DNA of 64,000 nucleotides from Chlorobium sp. (GTDB taxonomy: Bacteria; Bacteroidota; Chlorobiia; Chlorobiales; Chlorobiaceae), in the NCBI GenBank assembly GCA_005843825.1, contig SZXX01000001.1, forward strand, positions 1 through 64,000. Direction: 5' to 3'. Below are positions 53,321 to 63,084 of this stretch, piece after piece (within the stretch, counting starts at the first letter, position 1; each line of letters begins with the position of its first letter). The position numbers were made by a program, and so were the translations under genes. Under the pieces are notes generated by a model that was given only the letters and a program-made list of their open reading frames with translations, searched no databases and was not told where the DNA came from.

Positions 53321-55420
53321 ATGAGTATTTCTTCTGTTCATGAAGCACACCTTCTGATGCAGTACGTCAGTGATGCGGTTGGCTCTATTCGCGATCCTGA
53401 CGAACTTTTCCGCACCGTTACAGACAAGCTTCGCCTTGTCTTTGAGTTTGATTCCGTTGTTATTATCACCTTTGACAAAGAGCGGCGGTATAGCAATGTT
53501 ATTTTTGAAATGCTTCGATTTCAGGTCCCTGAAAGTTTGGAACGCAAAAAAAGGCCGATTGCCGGGTCATGGATTGAGCCGCACATGGCTGACTTAAAGG
53601 TTTCGGTTTTCAACATTAAAGAAGTTCTTGATCGTTACCCGGCTGATTACCCTGTGCCCCATGTACTTTACGATGCCGGCATGCGGCAGGTTGTGTTTTC
53701 GCCGCTTCGGACAGGCGGAAAGGTTATAGGGTTTCTGAATTTTGTGACAAAAGAAGAAAAAAACTGGTCGGAGAGCGATAAAGAACTGCTTGCCACCCTT
53801 TCATCTCCAATCGCAGTCGCAGTAAGCAATACCCTTGCATACGAGGAGCTTCGTCTCCGTGAAGCCCAGACCGTTATGCAGCTTGCCGTCAACAATGCCC
53901 TGCTCACCATAAAAGACCGGAACAGAATGCTCCTTGCTGTCTGTGAGCAGATCGATAAACTGGTGCCCTGTACGTTTCTCGGTATTCGTGTGATGGGTGA
54001 TGATGGCAGGTTTCGTCTTTACGACAATTTCATGCGTGAAGACGGGAGCGGCTTTTATCCCGTCTCTTCCGCCGAAAAGCTTGATATTTCAGATGTTGAA
54101 GAGATAGCCAGAGAGAGCTTTTCATTGATTACAAATCCGGGATGTTATGGTGGAGAGGCTTTTCTTCGTCTTTGCCGAACGTACCGAATACTTGCGCTTG
54201 CCCGGGAGAAATTTGGCGTCTGCTCTCTGATAACCGTTCCATTGTGGGATACTCCGGGAAGTCGTGCCGGGCTCATTATTTCAGATACTTCCCGCTCTTT
54301 TGATGAGCACGACCAGGCTACGGTAAGCCTGATTGTTCCCCAGCTCTCCCTTGCACTGCAGAACTATCTTGCATTTGAGGAGATCGATGAGCTTCGCCGC
54401 AAGCTCGAAGGGGAACGTACCTGTCTTATCGAGGAGATCAAGGCCGGGCATAATTTTGAAGAAATCATCGGCAACAGTGCCCCACTGGCTGCGGTATTGC
54501 ATCGAGTAAGTCAGGTGGGTCCGACCGATGCCACAGTATTGATCCAGGGAGAAACAGGTTCGGGAAAGGAGCTTTTTGCCAGGGCGCTTCATAATCTCTC
54601 TAACCGCAGGCAGCGTGCATTGATCAAGATTAATTGTGCGACATTGCCCGGTACGCTTATTGAGTCTGAGCTTTTCGGTCATGAAAAAGGAAGTTTCACC
54701 GGTGCAATAGAACGGCGGATCGGCAAGTTTGAGCTGGCTGAAGGCGGAACCATATTTCTTGATGAAATTGGCGAGCTTCCGTTGGAACTGCAGGCAAAAC
54801 TGCTTCGTGTCCTTCAGGAACGTGAGCTTGAAAGGCTTGGCGGGAAAATGGTGATCAAGGTCGATGTTCGTGTTATTGCCGCTACGAACCGTGACCTTGC
54901 AAAAGAGGTAGCTGAAGGCAGGTTCCGTGAAGATCTGTTTTTCCGTCTCAATGTTTTCCCCCTTTCCATACCGTCACTGAGTGAGCGGCGTGATGATATC
55001 CCGATGCTTGCCGCACACTTTGCCGCAAAATTTTCAAGAGAGTTCGGCAAGCCTCTCCGTATGTTCAAAGAGAGTGATATGCTGCGTCTGGTAAACCGTC
55101 AGTGGAAAGGCAATATCCGTGAACTCGCTCATCTTGTTGAACAGGCAGTTATTGTTTCGGAAAGCTCCTCGCTTGATTTTTCAACAATTCTATCTCTTCC
55201 TGAGCCACCCGCTGAACATACCCCCTCAGGAGATGTTAAAACCATGCATGATTTCGAGCTTGATATTGCCCTGATGGAAAAGGAGCTGATTATTGATGCC
55301 CTCGAACGCTCAAACGGCCGGGTAAGCGGTACCGGCGGTGCTGCTGAGCGCCTTGCAATGCACCCAAAAACACTCTACTCCCGCATTGAAAAACTGCGTA
55401 TTCAAAAGCGCTATCAATAG
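53321..55420 (+). CDS. Sigma-54-dependent activator with GAF sensor domains
   Basis: The 699-residue protein has two GAF-like sensor domains (about 20-170 and 195-350), a short coiled linker, the AAA+ domain and a C-terminal Fis-type helix-turn-helix (about 665-695, [21 protein letters not shown]). AAA+ motifs are Walker [11 protein letters not shown] (about 409), the sigma-54 contact loop as GSFTGA (about 457, usual GAFTGA), Walker [13 protein letters not shown] (about 476) and FFRLNVFPL. The architecture is like FhlA or NorR. It diverges from the efflux operon, which has a sigma-54 promoter, so that operon is its probable target. The signal is unknown. Confidence 0.92.
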   Translation: MSISSVHEAHLLMQYVSDAVGSIRDPDELFRTVTDKLRLVFEFDSVVIITFDKERRYSNVIFEMLRFQVPESLERKKRPIAGSWIEPHMADLKVSVFNIKEVLDRYPADYPVPHVLYDAGMRQVVFSPLRTGGKVIGFLNFVTKEEKNWSESDKELLATLSSPIAVAVSNTLAYEELRLREAQTVMQLAVNNALLTIKDRNRMLLAVCEQIDKLVPCTFLGIRVMGDDGRFRLYDNFMREDGSGFYPVSSAEKLDISDVEEIARESFSLITNPGCYGGEAFLRLCRTYRILALAREKFGVCSLITVPLWDTPGSRAGLIISDTSRSFDEHDQATVSLIVPQLSLALQNYLAFEEIDELRRKLEGERTCLIEEIKAGHNFEEIIGNSAPLAAVLHRVSQVGPTDATVLIQGETGSGKELFARALHNLSNRRQRALIKINCATLPGTLIESELFGHEKGSFTGAIERRIGKFELAEGGTIFLDEIGELPLELQAKLLRVLQERELERLGGKMVIKVDVRVIAATNRDLAKEVAEGRFREDLFFRLNVFPLSIPSLSERRDDIPMLAAHFAAKFSREFGKPLRMFKESDMLRLVNRQWKGNIRELAHLVEQAVIVSESSSLDFSTILSLPEPPAEHTPSGDVKTMHDFELDIALMEKELIIDALERSNGRVSGTGGAAERLAMHPKTLYSRIEKLRIQKRYQ

Positions 55421-55464
55421 TCCCCTCGCAAACTCAGCACTCGGCCCTCAGCACTGTTGTTCAT

Positions 55465-55489
55465 GCTATCCGCAAACAGCGCGGATAGC
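55465..55489. terminator. Hairpin at the end of the aminotransferase gene
   Basis: GCTATCCGC and GCGGATAGC form a 9-bp stem with a 7-base loop overlapping the last codons of the aminotransferase. It lies between convergent genes. There is no T-run, so termination is uncertain. Confidence 0.35.
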
Positions 55490-56659
55490 TTGAGCAACTA
55501 TAGGAATCCCCTCAGCAATCTGCTCCGGGGTGTTGTTGCAGTAAGAGAGACGGAGAGCATTATTTTGTTCCCCCGCAGGATCAAACGTTTTTCCAACCAC
55601 AAACACAGCTCCGCCTGCAATGGCCAGTGTCACGATACGCGTTGCATCAGTTCCTTTCGGCAGGGTAAGCCAGATGTAAAATCCGCCTCTTGGCTCATCC
55701 CACTGCACATAGCTTGGGAGATGTTCCCTGAGGGCAGCAACCATGGCAGCCGCTCGTTTTTTATACTCCTGCCGCACACTGGCAACATAGCTGTATATCT
55801 GGCCTGAACGAATGAATGCATCTGCCAGTACCTGGGTGAAACTCGGTGAGCAGGCATCAGCAGACTGTTTGATGAGTTCACATTTAGCATAAATTTTTTC
55901 CGGTACCAGCATCCATCCAAGCCTCAGGCCGGGGCCGAGAATTTTGGAGAACGAACCGGTATAGCAAACATTGATACCGTCCGGATTAATAGCCTTGATC
56001 GGTTTGAGTCGCTCCTGATCCCCCTCGAAAAAATAGAGGTCCCCGTAGGCATCATCCTCAATGAGTGGAATGTTGGTTCCCTGAAGCGTTGCAATAAGCT
56101 GATTTTTACGTTCAGCAGTGTAGAGCACACCTGCCGGGTTATGGAAATACGGGGTGATATAGAGAAACTTCGCCTTCTCATTTCTGCTGATTTCCTGGCG
56201 CAACCCTTCTATCGAAATGCCATCGATGTCAACAGGGACGCCTCTCAGTTCAGCTTCATAAGAACGAAAGGCTGAAAGTGCCCCGATAAAGCAGGGGTTT
56301 TCGACAAGTACCGGTTCACCAGGGTCAATAAAGGCTTTGCCCAGAATATTCAGCGCCTGTTGGGAGCCCGTCGTAATGAGCAGCCTGTTTTCCTTTACAG
56401 GCAGACCCTTTTTTTCAAGAAACCCTTCAAGTGATTCAAGGAGGGAGGGCAGGCCGGGTGTCGGTCCGTACTGAAACGCAGCTTGTTTTTTTTTGATGTC
56501 AAGCCGCCGGTAAAGCTCTTCGACTGCCTCAACAGGAAAAAGGTCATTTCCGGGCATTCCGCCTGCGAAGGATATAATATCAGGTCTTGAGGCCAGGGTC
56601 ATGAGATCCCTGATTTCAGAAGAGCGAAGTGAAGATACTGCTTTTGAAAACCTTGGCAT
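55466..56659 (-). CDS. PLP-dependent aminotransferase (class I/II, 2-aminoadipate-type)
   Basis: A protein of about 397 residues from MPRFSKAVSSLRSSEIRDLM; a longer frame to 56782 overlaps the ACT gene and is not credible. It has ISFAGGMPGNDLFP, the PLP-binding block TGSQQALNILGKAF, and the lysine site YTGSFSKILGPGLRLGW. Such enzymes transfer amino groups between 2-oxo acids and amino acids, often aromatic or branched. It lies next to an ACT protein and near iorAB-paaK, which suggests phenylpyruvate or indolepyruvate as substrates. Confidence 0.88.
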   Translation of the reverse strand: MPRFSKAVSSLRSSEIRDLMTLASRPDIISFAGGMPGNDLFPVEAVEELYRRLDIKKKQAAFQYGPTPGLPSLLESLEGFLEKKGLPVKENRLLITTGSQQALNILGKAFIDPGEPVLVENPCFIGALSAFRSYEAELRGVPVDIDGISIEGLRQEISRNEKAKFLYITPYFHNPAGVLYTAERKNQLIATLQGTNIPLIEDDAYGDLYFFEGDQERLKPIKAINPDGINVCYTGSFSKILGPGLRLGWMLVPEKIYAKCELIKQSADACSPSFTQVLADAFIRSGQIYSYVASVRQEYKKRAAAMVAALREHLPSYVQWDEPRGGFYIWLTLPKGTDATRIVTLAIAGGAVFVVGKTFDPAGEQNNALRLSYCNNTPEQIAEGIPIVAQAIRAVCG

Positions 56660-56673
56660 GAGAGCGTAAATAG

Positions 56674-57102
56674 TTAAACCTGGATGACATCCCCTTCCTT
56701 CAGAAGCTCCATTTTGTGCTCCTGCAGGACATCGATAATTTTCTGAAGAGACTCCGCCCTGATGACGACTGTCGCCTTGCAATCCCCGGAAGCAAAGGCA
56801 TACATGTACTCTATGGCGACACTGTTGTCCGAAATGATCTGGAGCGCCTTGTGCAGCCCTCCGGGTCTGTTAGGAATAATCATGCCCACAACATCGGTAA
56901 CCTTGACGGTAAACCCTTTTTCTTTAAGCACCTGCGCTGCAAGTTCAGGTCTCCCCACAATCATGCGCAGAATACCGTAATCAGCCGTATCGGCAATACT
57001 GAACGCCGAGATGTTGATGTCGTTGTCAGCAAGAATTCCGGTCAGTTCAGTCAGCCGACCTGTCTTGTTTTCGAGAAACACCGATAATTGTTTAATAATC
57101 AT
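56674..57102 (-). CDS. Tandem ACT-domain protein
   Basis: The 142-residue protein is two ACT domains in a row (IKQLSVFLENKTGRLTELTGIL; VVGMIIPNRPGGLHKALQIISDN). ACT domains bind amino acids. Genes of this type are commonly next to paaK and ior genes and may regulate aromatic amino acid metabolism. The aminotransferase follows closely. No catalytic domain is attached. Confidence 0.9.
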   Translation of the reverse strand: MIIKQLSVFLENKTGRLTELTGILADNDINISAFSIADTADYGILRMIVGRPELAAQVLKEKGFTVKVTDVVGMIIPNRPGGLHKALQIISDNSVAIEYMYAFASGDCKATVVIRAESLQKIIDVLQEHKMELLKEGDVIQV

Positions 57103-57190
57103 GGTATAACCTCATTTTGATAATGATCTACCAGCTCTAAGTTATAATAAAGTCAAAAGTCCGGATAAAAAGCTATTCCGCTCCCCCTCT

Positions 57191-57221
57191 CAGTCATTTC
57201 GAAACGCAGTGAGAAATCTGT
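57191..57221. repeat. GTCATTTCGAA..GAAATC intergenic repeat
   Basis: The segment reads GTCATTTCGAAACGCAGTGA then GAAATCTG. It has the same overall pattern (GTCAT..CGA....GA.ATC) as the repeats at 33514 and 34341. It borders the accessory gene pair at 57233-58099. Confidence 0.5.
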
Positions 57222-57232
57222 TTTCTCAGCAT

Positions 57233-57487
57233 TCATAACTCATCCCTCATCCCGCTCTGAATATCGATCAACTGATTCCATTGCTCTTTGAACTGCCGAT
57301 TATAAAACGCGCTGAGTTCTCTCATCTCACGCAATTGAAGGCCTTTATCGGCATTACGTGCTACTTTTGCCTTTCCTGCTTCTGTTCGCGGGCCGGTTGA
57401 TTTCGTCCAAGGTTTCCACTGTTGAATCATCTCCGATTGTCTCGCCCTTCGCTCTGCCGACCATGCGTTTGCCCTTGGCTTTTTCAT
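57233..57487 (-). CDS. Uncharacterised small basic protein
   Basis: An 84-residue protein. The N-terminal half, SAERRARQSEMIQQWKPWTK followed by STGPRTEAGKAKVARNA, is a motif I know from small uncharacterised proteins on plasmids and islands, of unknown function. It is basic with no membrane segment. It follows the next accessory gene by 36 bases. The pair interrupts the paaK-ACT neighbourhood. Confidence 0.65.
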   Translation of the reverse strand: MKKPRANAWSAERRARQSEMIQQWKPWTKSTGPRTEAGKAKVARNADKGLQLREMRELSAFYNRQFKEQWNQLIDIQSGMRDEL

Positions 57488-57523
57488 ACGTCAATAGTTT
57501 TTTTTGCTCAAGCTCTAATTTTT

Positions 57524-58099
57524 TCAGAGGTTACCATCGGCATGACTATCCCGGGCAAGCGAGTTGTTTACCTGCTGCGGGCCATTGCTGATGTTAGCCT
57601 GATTGGTTATTACGGTTTGCCGGGGGTTCTTGATATTTGCGAGGGTCTCAATCGATGCGCGACTCTGGTTCTGAGCCTTAAAGGCCATGCGCGTATATAC
57701 CGCTTTCATTTCAAAATGCCCGGCATCACTTGCTTGTCTTGCAAAATCGGCGAACATCGCATTCAAGGCTAAAATTTGTCCTATAAGTATTCCTTCAATC
57801 CCTTTTGTCTCGCCGCTATGAAACTCATCCATTTGCCTGTGGATTTCCTCAACCATATCGTAAGGCGGGATATCCCCGATAGGAATAAACTGTTTCAGTA
57901 CTGAAGCAGCATTTCCCGGACCGCTCAAGACATACTCTGCAGCCCTTGCACCACGTGATCGCTGATCTCCCGGTTTCTTTTTAAAGATGTGCAGGTGTTT
58001 GGGTAGACTCTCCAGGTCAACGTCCTCCGGGACAACGATCCCCAGTTTAATCCCCTCCATTTCAGCCCTCTCCTGATAATCCCTATCCAAAGCATTCAT
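57524..58099 (-). CDS. Uncharacterised protein of the accessory pair
   Basis: A protein of about 191 residues from MNALDRDYQERAEMEG; GAGGAAGAG just before the ATG supports this start. It has a middle segment GAMAALK-like in hydrophobicity (GIEGILIGQILALNAMFADF) and a polar tail with NISNGPQQVNNSLARDSH. I do not recognise a known family with certainty. It co-occurs with the basic protein downstream and is probably acquired cargo. Confidence 0.7.
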   Translation of the reverse strand: MNALDRDYQERAEMEGIKLGIVVPEDVDLESLPKHLHIFKKKPGDQRSRGARAAEYVLSGPGNAASVLKQFIPIGDIPPYDMVEEIHRQMDEFHSGETKGIEGILIGQILALNAMFADFARQASDAGHFEMKAVYTRMAFKAQNQSRASIETLANIKNPRQTVITNQANISNGPQQVNNSLARDSHADGNL

Positions 58100-58182
58100 C
58101 TCTTCCTCTTTCATGATTGAGGTTTTAATGGTGAGGTTTAAAAAGAAAAACAGATAAAGTGATCCCGAGGTCTTTGTGATTC

Positions 58183-59481
58183 TTATAAGTTACGTTTATC
58201 GATTACCCGCTTCGCCTTGCCCGTACTGCGCTCTATGGTGCCGGGTTCAACCAGCCTGATAGTGGCACTGATACCGAGGGTGCTTGAAATATTCGCCTTG
58301 ATTCGATGGCGAAGTCCTTCAAGCTCTTTCACCTCATCTGAAAAGAACTCCTCTTCGATTTCCACCTGAATTTCCATAGTGTCGAGGTTGTTTTCACGAT
58401 CGACCACAATCAGGTAGTGAGGTTTTGTTTCACTCATTTCAAGCAGCACCGACTCCACCTGTGAAGGGAAGACATTGACACCCCTGATAATGAGCATGTC
58501 GTCCGAACGGCCGACGCATTTTTCCATGCGTACAAGTGTTCGGCCGCACTGGCATTTATCAGCATGGAGGCGGGTGAGGTCGCGCGTCCTGTAGCGGATA
58601 AGCGGCATAGCCTCTTTTGTGGCGGGAGTGAATACCAGCTCTCCAAGTTCGCCGTAAGGCAGCACTTCACCACTGTCGGGGTTGATGATTTCGGCTATAA
58701 AATGGTCTTCAAAAATGTGCATCCCACGCTGGAACCGGCACTCCATCGAGACGCCGGGACCGATAATTTCAGTAAGGCCATAAATGTCGTAAGCCTTGAT
58801 GCCGAGCACCTGCTCAATTTGCATGCGCATCTCCTGTGTCCAAGGCTCAGCACCGAAAACTCCGGATTTGAGTTTTATCTTTCTGGGGTCAATTTTTTCT
58901 TCGACAAGGGATTCGCCGATAAAGGCCGCATAGGATGGTGTGCATGCAAGCACGGTCGAGCCGAAATCTTCAATGAGCTGGAGCTGTTTTTTTGTGTTGC
59001 CGCCTGAAATCGGCACAACAGAGGCCCCTACTTTTTCTGCTCCATAGTGGAGGCCTAGACCGCCGGTAAAAAGGCCGTAACCATAAGCGACCTGGATGAT
59101 GTCAGCTTTTGTCACTCCCGCCATGGTGAGCGAACGGGCAACGACTTCGCTCCACATTTGAATATCGTTATGCGTGTATCCAACTACTGTAGGTTTGCCT
59201 GTGGTGCCGCTTGAAGCATGAAATCGAACGATATCCGGCTGAGGCACGGCAAAAAGGCCGAAGGGGTAGTTGTCGCGGAGGTCCTGTTTTGTCGTGAAGG
59301 GCAGTTTTTTCAGGTCTTCAATTCCTTTGATGTCCCCGGGTTCAATCCCCTCTGCCTGCAGCCGGTTGCGGTAAAAGGGAACCGTGTCGTAGACCCGTTT
59401 CACCATCTCTTTTACCCGCTGGCCTTGAAGTTTCAGCAGCTCTTCCCGCTCCATACACTCGTAATGCTCGTTCCAGATCAT
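58183..59481 (-). CDS. paaK: Phenylacetate-CoA ligase
   Basis: The 432-residue adenylate-forming enzyme has the signature [14 protein letters not shown] (about 90-103), [11 protein letters not shown] near 242 and the C-terminal [11 protein letters not shown] hinge. It makes aryl-CoA from arylacetate, CoA and ATP. Its ATG overlaps the iorB stop codon. With iorAB this supports activation of phenylacetate or indoleacetate before reductive carboxylation. Confidence 0.93.
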   Translation of the reverse strand: MIWNEHYECMEREELLKLQGQRVKEMVKRVYDTVPFYRNRLQAEGIEPGDIKGIEDLKKLPFTTKQDLRDNYPFGLFAVPQPDIVRFHASSGTTGKPTVVGYTHNDIQMWSEVVARSLTMAGVTKADIIQVAYGYGLFTGGLGLHYGAEKVGASVVPISGGNTKKQLQLIEDFGSTVLACTPSYAAFIGESLVEEKIDPRKIKLKSGVFGAEPWTQEMRMQIEQVLGIKAYDIYGLTEIIGPGVSMECRFQRGMHIFEDHFIAEIINPDSGEVLPYGELGELVFTPATKEAMPLIRYRTRDLTRLHADKCQCGRTLVRMEKCVGRSDDMLIIRGVNVFPSQVESVLLEMSETKPHYLIVVDRENNLDTMEIQVEIEEEFFSDEVKELEGLRHRIKANISSTLGISATIRLVEPGTIERSTGKAKRVIDKRNL

Positions 59482-60068
59482 GGCTCTGTCGCTTGAGTTT
59501 TAGATAATTCCTTTCCTTTTCTGAATGCCCTGATATTGACATCAACAATATCAGGGCCTTTTGCATGAAAAAGCTCTCCGATGGCCGATTCAAGCTGTTC
59601 GTTGGCAATCCCGATATAAGGTGCAGCCGCACCCAGCATTACCATGTTCGATGTTCTTGCATTGCCAGCCTCCCGCGCCAGTTCTGCCGCATTCACCAGC
59701 ACCGGCCGATTCGTTCTGTTCAGCTCAGCGAGTATATCTTCAATTGCCGGATAGTTCTCAACGTTGATAAATGGGTCTATAGAGGTAATGATTCTGCTTT
59801 CGGGAGCAAGAAATGGCAGATAGCGAAGCGCTTCATGAGGTTCAACAGAGAGAATCATGTGAGCTGTCCCTTCAGCAATAAGATCAGAATAGATCTCTCT
59901 GTTGGAAATTCTCAAGTGAGACTGAACGGCTCCTCCACGCTGGCTCATGCCATGCACTTCAGTCTGACGGATAGTGAGTCCGCTTTGCAGGGCGGCCCGG
60001 CCTATTGCAGCCGCAATGGTGAGTATCCCCTGTCCGCCGACTCCAGCAAGAATAATATTGATCTGCAT
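59478..60068 (-). CDS. iorB: Indolepyruvate:ferredoxin oxidoreductase, beta subunit
   Basis: The 196-residue protein is the gamma-type domain of 2-oxoacid oxidoreductases ([41 protein letters not shown]). It pairs with IorA to interconvert aryl pyruvates and aryl-CoA with ferredoxin. It follows iorA by 9 bases. Confidence 0.94.
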   Translation of the reverse strand: MQINIILAGVGGQGILTIAAAIGRAALQSGLTIRQTEVHGMSQRGGAVQSHLRISNREIYSDLIAEGTAHMILSVEPHEALRYLPFLAPESRIITSIDPFINVENYPAIEDILAELNRTNRPVLVNAAELAREAGNARTSNMVMLGAAAPYIGIANEQLESAIGELFHAKGPDIVDVNIRAFRKGKELSKTQATEP

Positions 60069-60077
60069 AATATGTAG

Positions 60078-61679
60078 TTACGTGCCGGTCACCTTGTTTC
60101 GTTTTTTCCGCGCAGCTGTTTCAATGCATTCACGTTGCGCAATCACCACCGATACACCTTCATAACTGATTTCCTCTCTGAGAACTGTCATATTTTCCTC
60201 AAGATGCGATTTCAGCGGGACGATGGTTCTTAGATGCTCATCCTCAACACCAAGTCCCCTGCAGATATCAAGAAGCCTTGAGCCGGTTGCCGAAGAGAGC
60301 TGACCTCCGGTCATAGCTGTGGTGTCATTATCAGCGATAATAACGGTGAGAGGCGACTTGTCATTAATGGCGTCAAGCAGGCCGGTCATGCCGGAGTGGG
60401 TGAACGTCGAATCACCGATTACCGCCACTGCGGGCCGAAGACCTGCATCTGCCGCACCTTTAGCCATAGTGATCGATGCCCCCATATCGACGCATGTATG
60501 AATTGCATTGAATGGCTCGAGCGCTCCAAGGGTGTAGCAGCCGATGTCTGAAAAAACATGGTGTTCTCGAAATGAGCCCATGACCGTGGTAAGTGCGTCG
60601 TACAGGTCACGATGGCCACATCCTTTGCAGAGTGCGGGTGGTCGATGAACAACTATATCAGGAACCGGCAGTACTGCCTTTGGAGTAATGCCAAGTCCAC
60701 TTGCGATAATGTCAGCATTAAGCTCTCCTGCTCGAGGCAGCGCTCCGTCCATGCGCCCCATGATGTTTTCTCCGCCAAAATAACCTCTCAGCAGCTCTTC
60801 ATAGACTGGGTATCCCTCTTCGGCGACAAGAATGGTATCGCAGGATCTGAAAAAGCTTTCAACCAGGCTTCTTGGAAGAGGATACTGTCCGATTTGAAGA
60901 ACAGGAAAGTCAAGCTTAAAGGTCTGACGTACCTCCATTGTATAGTTGAATGCAATGCCGAATGCTATAACCCCTTTGGAGCCGGTTCCTGTGATAAGGC
61001 GGTTAAGCCAGGACAGTTCTGAACGTTTTTCAAGCTCCTTCTGCATTCCCAGCAGCACATTGTACTGCCGCCGGGCATTCTGCGGAATCAGAACAAAGCG
61101 TTCAGGGGCATAGATAGCATTAAGGGGATTCTGCATGCGAGCGGCAGTGCGCTTCACTCCTGCACGCGAATGAGCCAGCCTGGTGGTAAGCCGGAGGAGT
61201 ACAGGAAGCCTGACTGACTCAGAGAGATCAAAAGCCTCTCTGGTGGCAGTGTAGAGATCCTGCTGAGAAGAGGGTTCAAGTACAGGCAGCATGGCAAATC
61301 TGCCATAGACGCGGCTGTCCTGCTCGTTTTGCGACGAATGCATTGAGGGGTCATCAGCAACAGCGACGACAAGTCCCCCGTTGACGCCTGTAATGGCCGA
61401 GTTTATAAATGCATCAGCGGCCACATTCAGTCCGACATGTTTCATGCACACCAGACTTCGCTTGCCGGCATAAGACATGCCGAGAGCGGCCTCATAGGCA
61501 GTTTTTTCGTTTGTGGACCATGCCGATCGAACGGGTTGTTCCAGGTCATCACTGTTTTTCTGAATGTATTCGGTGATTTCGGTCGAAGGGGTTCCGGGGT
61601 AGGCATAGACACCTGATATTCCGGCGTCAAGGGCACCAAGAGCAATCGCTTCAGCTCCCAGCAAAAGTTGTTTGTTCAT
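60078..61679 (-). CDS. iorA: Indolepyruvate:ferredoxin oxidoreductase, alpha subunit
   Basis: A protein of about 533 residues from MNKQLLLGAEAIALGALDAG. It has the pyrimidine domain (YAYPGTPSTEITEYI) and the TPP domain (ALCKGCGHRDLYDAL, GDSTFTHSGMTGLLDA). Many IorA proteins end with a ferredoxin-like domain bearing two CxxCxxC clusters. Here the chain ends at ARKKRNKVTGT with no Cys cluster, so electrons may pass another way. It works with IorB. It is the first gene of the iorA-iorB-paaK run. Confidence 0.93.
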   Translation of the reverse strand: MNKQLLLGAEAIALGALDAGISGVYAYPGTPSTEITEYIQKNSDDLEQPVRSAWSTNEKTAYEAALGMSYAGKRSLVCMKHVGLNVAADAFINSAITGVNGGLVVAVADDPSMHSSQNEQDSRVYGRFAMLPVLEPSSQQDLYTATREAFDLSESVRLPVLLRLTTRLAHSRAGVKRTAARMQNPLNAIYAPERFVLIPQNARRQYNVLLGMQKELEKRSELSWLNRLITGTGSKGVIAFGIAFNYTMEVRQTFKLDFPVLQIGQYPLPRSLVESFFRSCDTILVAEEGYPVYEELLRGYFGGENIMGRMDGALPRAGELNADIIASGLGITPKAVLPVPDIVVHRPPALCKGCGHRDLYDALTTVMGSFREHHVFSDIGCYTLGALEPFNAIHTCVDMGASITMAKGAADAGLRPAVAVIGDSTFTHSGMTGLLDAINDKSPLTVIIADNDTTAMTGGQLSSATGSRLLDICRGLGVEDEHLRTIVPLKSHLEENMTVLREEISYEGVSVVIAQRECIETAARKKRNKVTGT

Positions 61680-61804
61680 TACATAAAAAAGTTTTCCCCC
61701 AAAGATCAGCAATTATTTCTTTCGATGCCAATGAATTCAGTCTGAGAGGAGGATAAGGGCAGGTTTTTTTATAAGTCACACAGGTACTATACGTCCTATC
61801 AAAC

Positions 61805-62320
61805 TCAATAATAGGTCGTTATTTCATCAAGAGACTTGCGCTTTTTCGGCGCAGGAAGTGCATCCGGAGCGGCATAGCCAAGTGGAGTGAATGCAAAAAT
61901 CTCAATATTCGGCTCAAGCTGCAACGCTTCACGAATAATGCCAGGGTCGAAAGCAGCAATCCAGCAGGTTCCCAACCCTTCCTTTGTGGCCGCAAGAATA
62001 AGGTGGTCCATGACAATTGTCAGATCGGTTTCGATGGAGTTATAGTTGTCCTGTCGGCGAACCCAGGCGTTGTTGCGATCACCTGAAACAATCAGGAGAC
62101 AGGGAGCACTTTGTATCCAGTCACGCTTATAGCCAGGGTATATTTTTTCAAGTATTTCCGGCGACGTTACAACATGAAAATGCCAAGGCTGAAGATTACA
62201 GGCAGAAGGTGCAACTCTTCCGGAATTGAGAATCCGGTTGAGAACCTCTTCGGGAATACTTTTGTTCCTTTCAAAGCTGCGGACACTGCAACGCTTTGAT
62301 ACAAGGTCGTAAAAGTCCAT
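61805..62320 (-). CDS. Nitroreductase-family flavoprotein
   Basis: A protein of about 171 residues from MDFYDLVSKRCSVRSF. AAGG seven bases upstream favours this over a start at 62338. It shows the nitroreductase pattern: RCSVRSFERNKSIPEEVLNRIL, then SACNLQPWHFHVV, then GLGTCWIAAFDP. It binds FMN and reduces an unknown substrate. It directly follows a DUF1997-like gene, with the upstream stop codon lying between the two possible starts. Confidence 0.88.
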   Translation of the reverse strand: MDFYDLVSKRCSVRSFERNKSIPEEVLNRILNSGRVAPSACNLQPWHFHVVTSPEILEKIYPGYKRDWIQSAPCLLIVSGDRNNAWVRRQDNYNSIETDLTIVMDHLILAATKEGLGTCWIAAFDPGIIREALQLEPNIEIFAFTPLGYAAPDALPAPKKRKSLDEITTYY

Positions 62321-62334
62321 AGCGCCACCTTCGT

Positions 62335-62946
62335 TCATATCTTATGGATCTTGCAGAAATCTTTTGACATCGAGTGAAACATACTGTTTGTAGCGGTCTG
62401 CATAATAAACGTCATTCCTCCATTGACCATGGTTCTGACAATTTTTTTCGGAACTATCCTGAATGCGGGATAAAGAAGAAACTTTACATCTACTCGTAAA
62501 TCAAAGTGAACCTTGGTTTTTTTTGCATCTATGCGCTGAATATCCATATCGCCAGATACTTTCCCCTCAAAAAGGTATTTTTTTGGATCGGAAATTTTAT
62601 GACCGACAGGATGGTGCTTCCAGCGAACTTTTTTGAAGATCGTATAGCTTTTAATCATTTCATCGGTGAGATCGTCAGGGTCGGCACATTCGATATGGTC
62701 AGGCAGTTCAACCTGCAGTTCTTCCGTCTGTTCGACAAAAAAGATGATATCAAAAGGGTTGTTCTGCGGATCAGTAACACGGAAATTCCATTTATAGACG
62801 TTCTCAATATCGGTGAGTTCCACGTTATAGCAGAAAGGGTTAAACCCCAATATTTTTTTCAGATCGGAGAGATAGGCTGCAGTCCGGTCAAATTCTGCAA
62901 AGAAAATCCACTCTCCCTTACTTACTCCTGTAGCATGCATTTCCAT
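62335..62946 (-). CDS. DUF1997-like protein
   Basis: The 203-residue protein resembles the DUF1997 family of photosynthetic organisms (a DIIFFVEQTEELQVELPDHI core, repeated beta-strand pattern). It lacks a signal peptide and membrane segments. The family function is unknown. It is closely linked to the nitroreductase gene. The family name is from memory and should be taken with caution. Confidence 0.65.
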   Translation of the reverse strand: MEMHATGVSKGEWIFFAEFDRTAAYLSDLKKILGFNPFCYNVELTDIENVYKWNFRVTDPQNNPFDIIFFVEQTEELQVELPDHIECADPDDLTDEMIKSYTIFKKVRWKHHPVGHKISDPKKYLFEGKVSGDMDIQRIDAKKTKVHFDLRVDVKFLLYPAFRIVPKKIVRTMVNGGMTFIMQTATNSMFHSMSKDFCKIHKI

Positions 62947-63084
62947 ATGATCAGCGTTCCATAGGTTTCGGTTTATTTGAGAGCGCTGGAAAATCTTCCA
63001 TGCGGGCAGTTACCTCAAAAAATATACAGAGAATCTGTGAAAACATATCCTTACAGAACGTTTTCTTTGGCGAAAATAGTGTGA

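Noticed and set aside
57949-57962. CACGTG-containing site as a third parS
   Set aside because: Only the central hexamer is present; the flanking GTTT/AAAC arms are missing and it lies inside a coding region.
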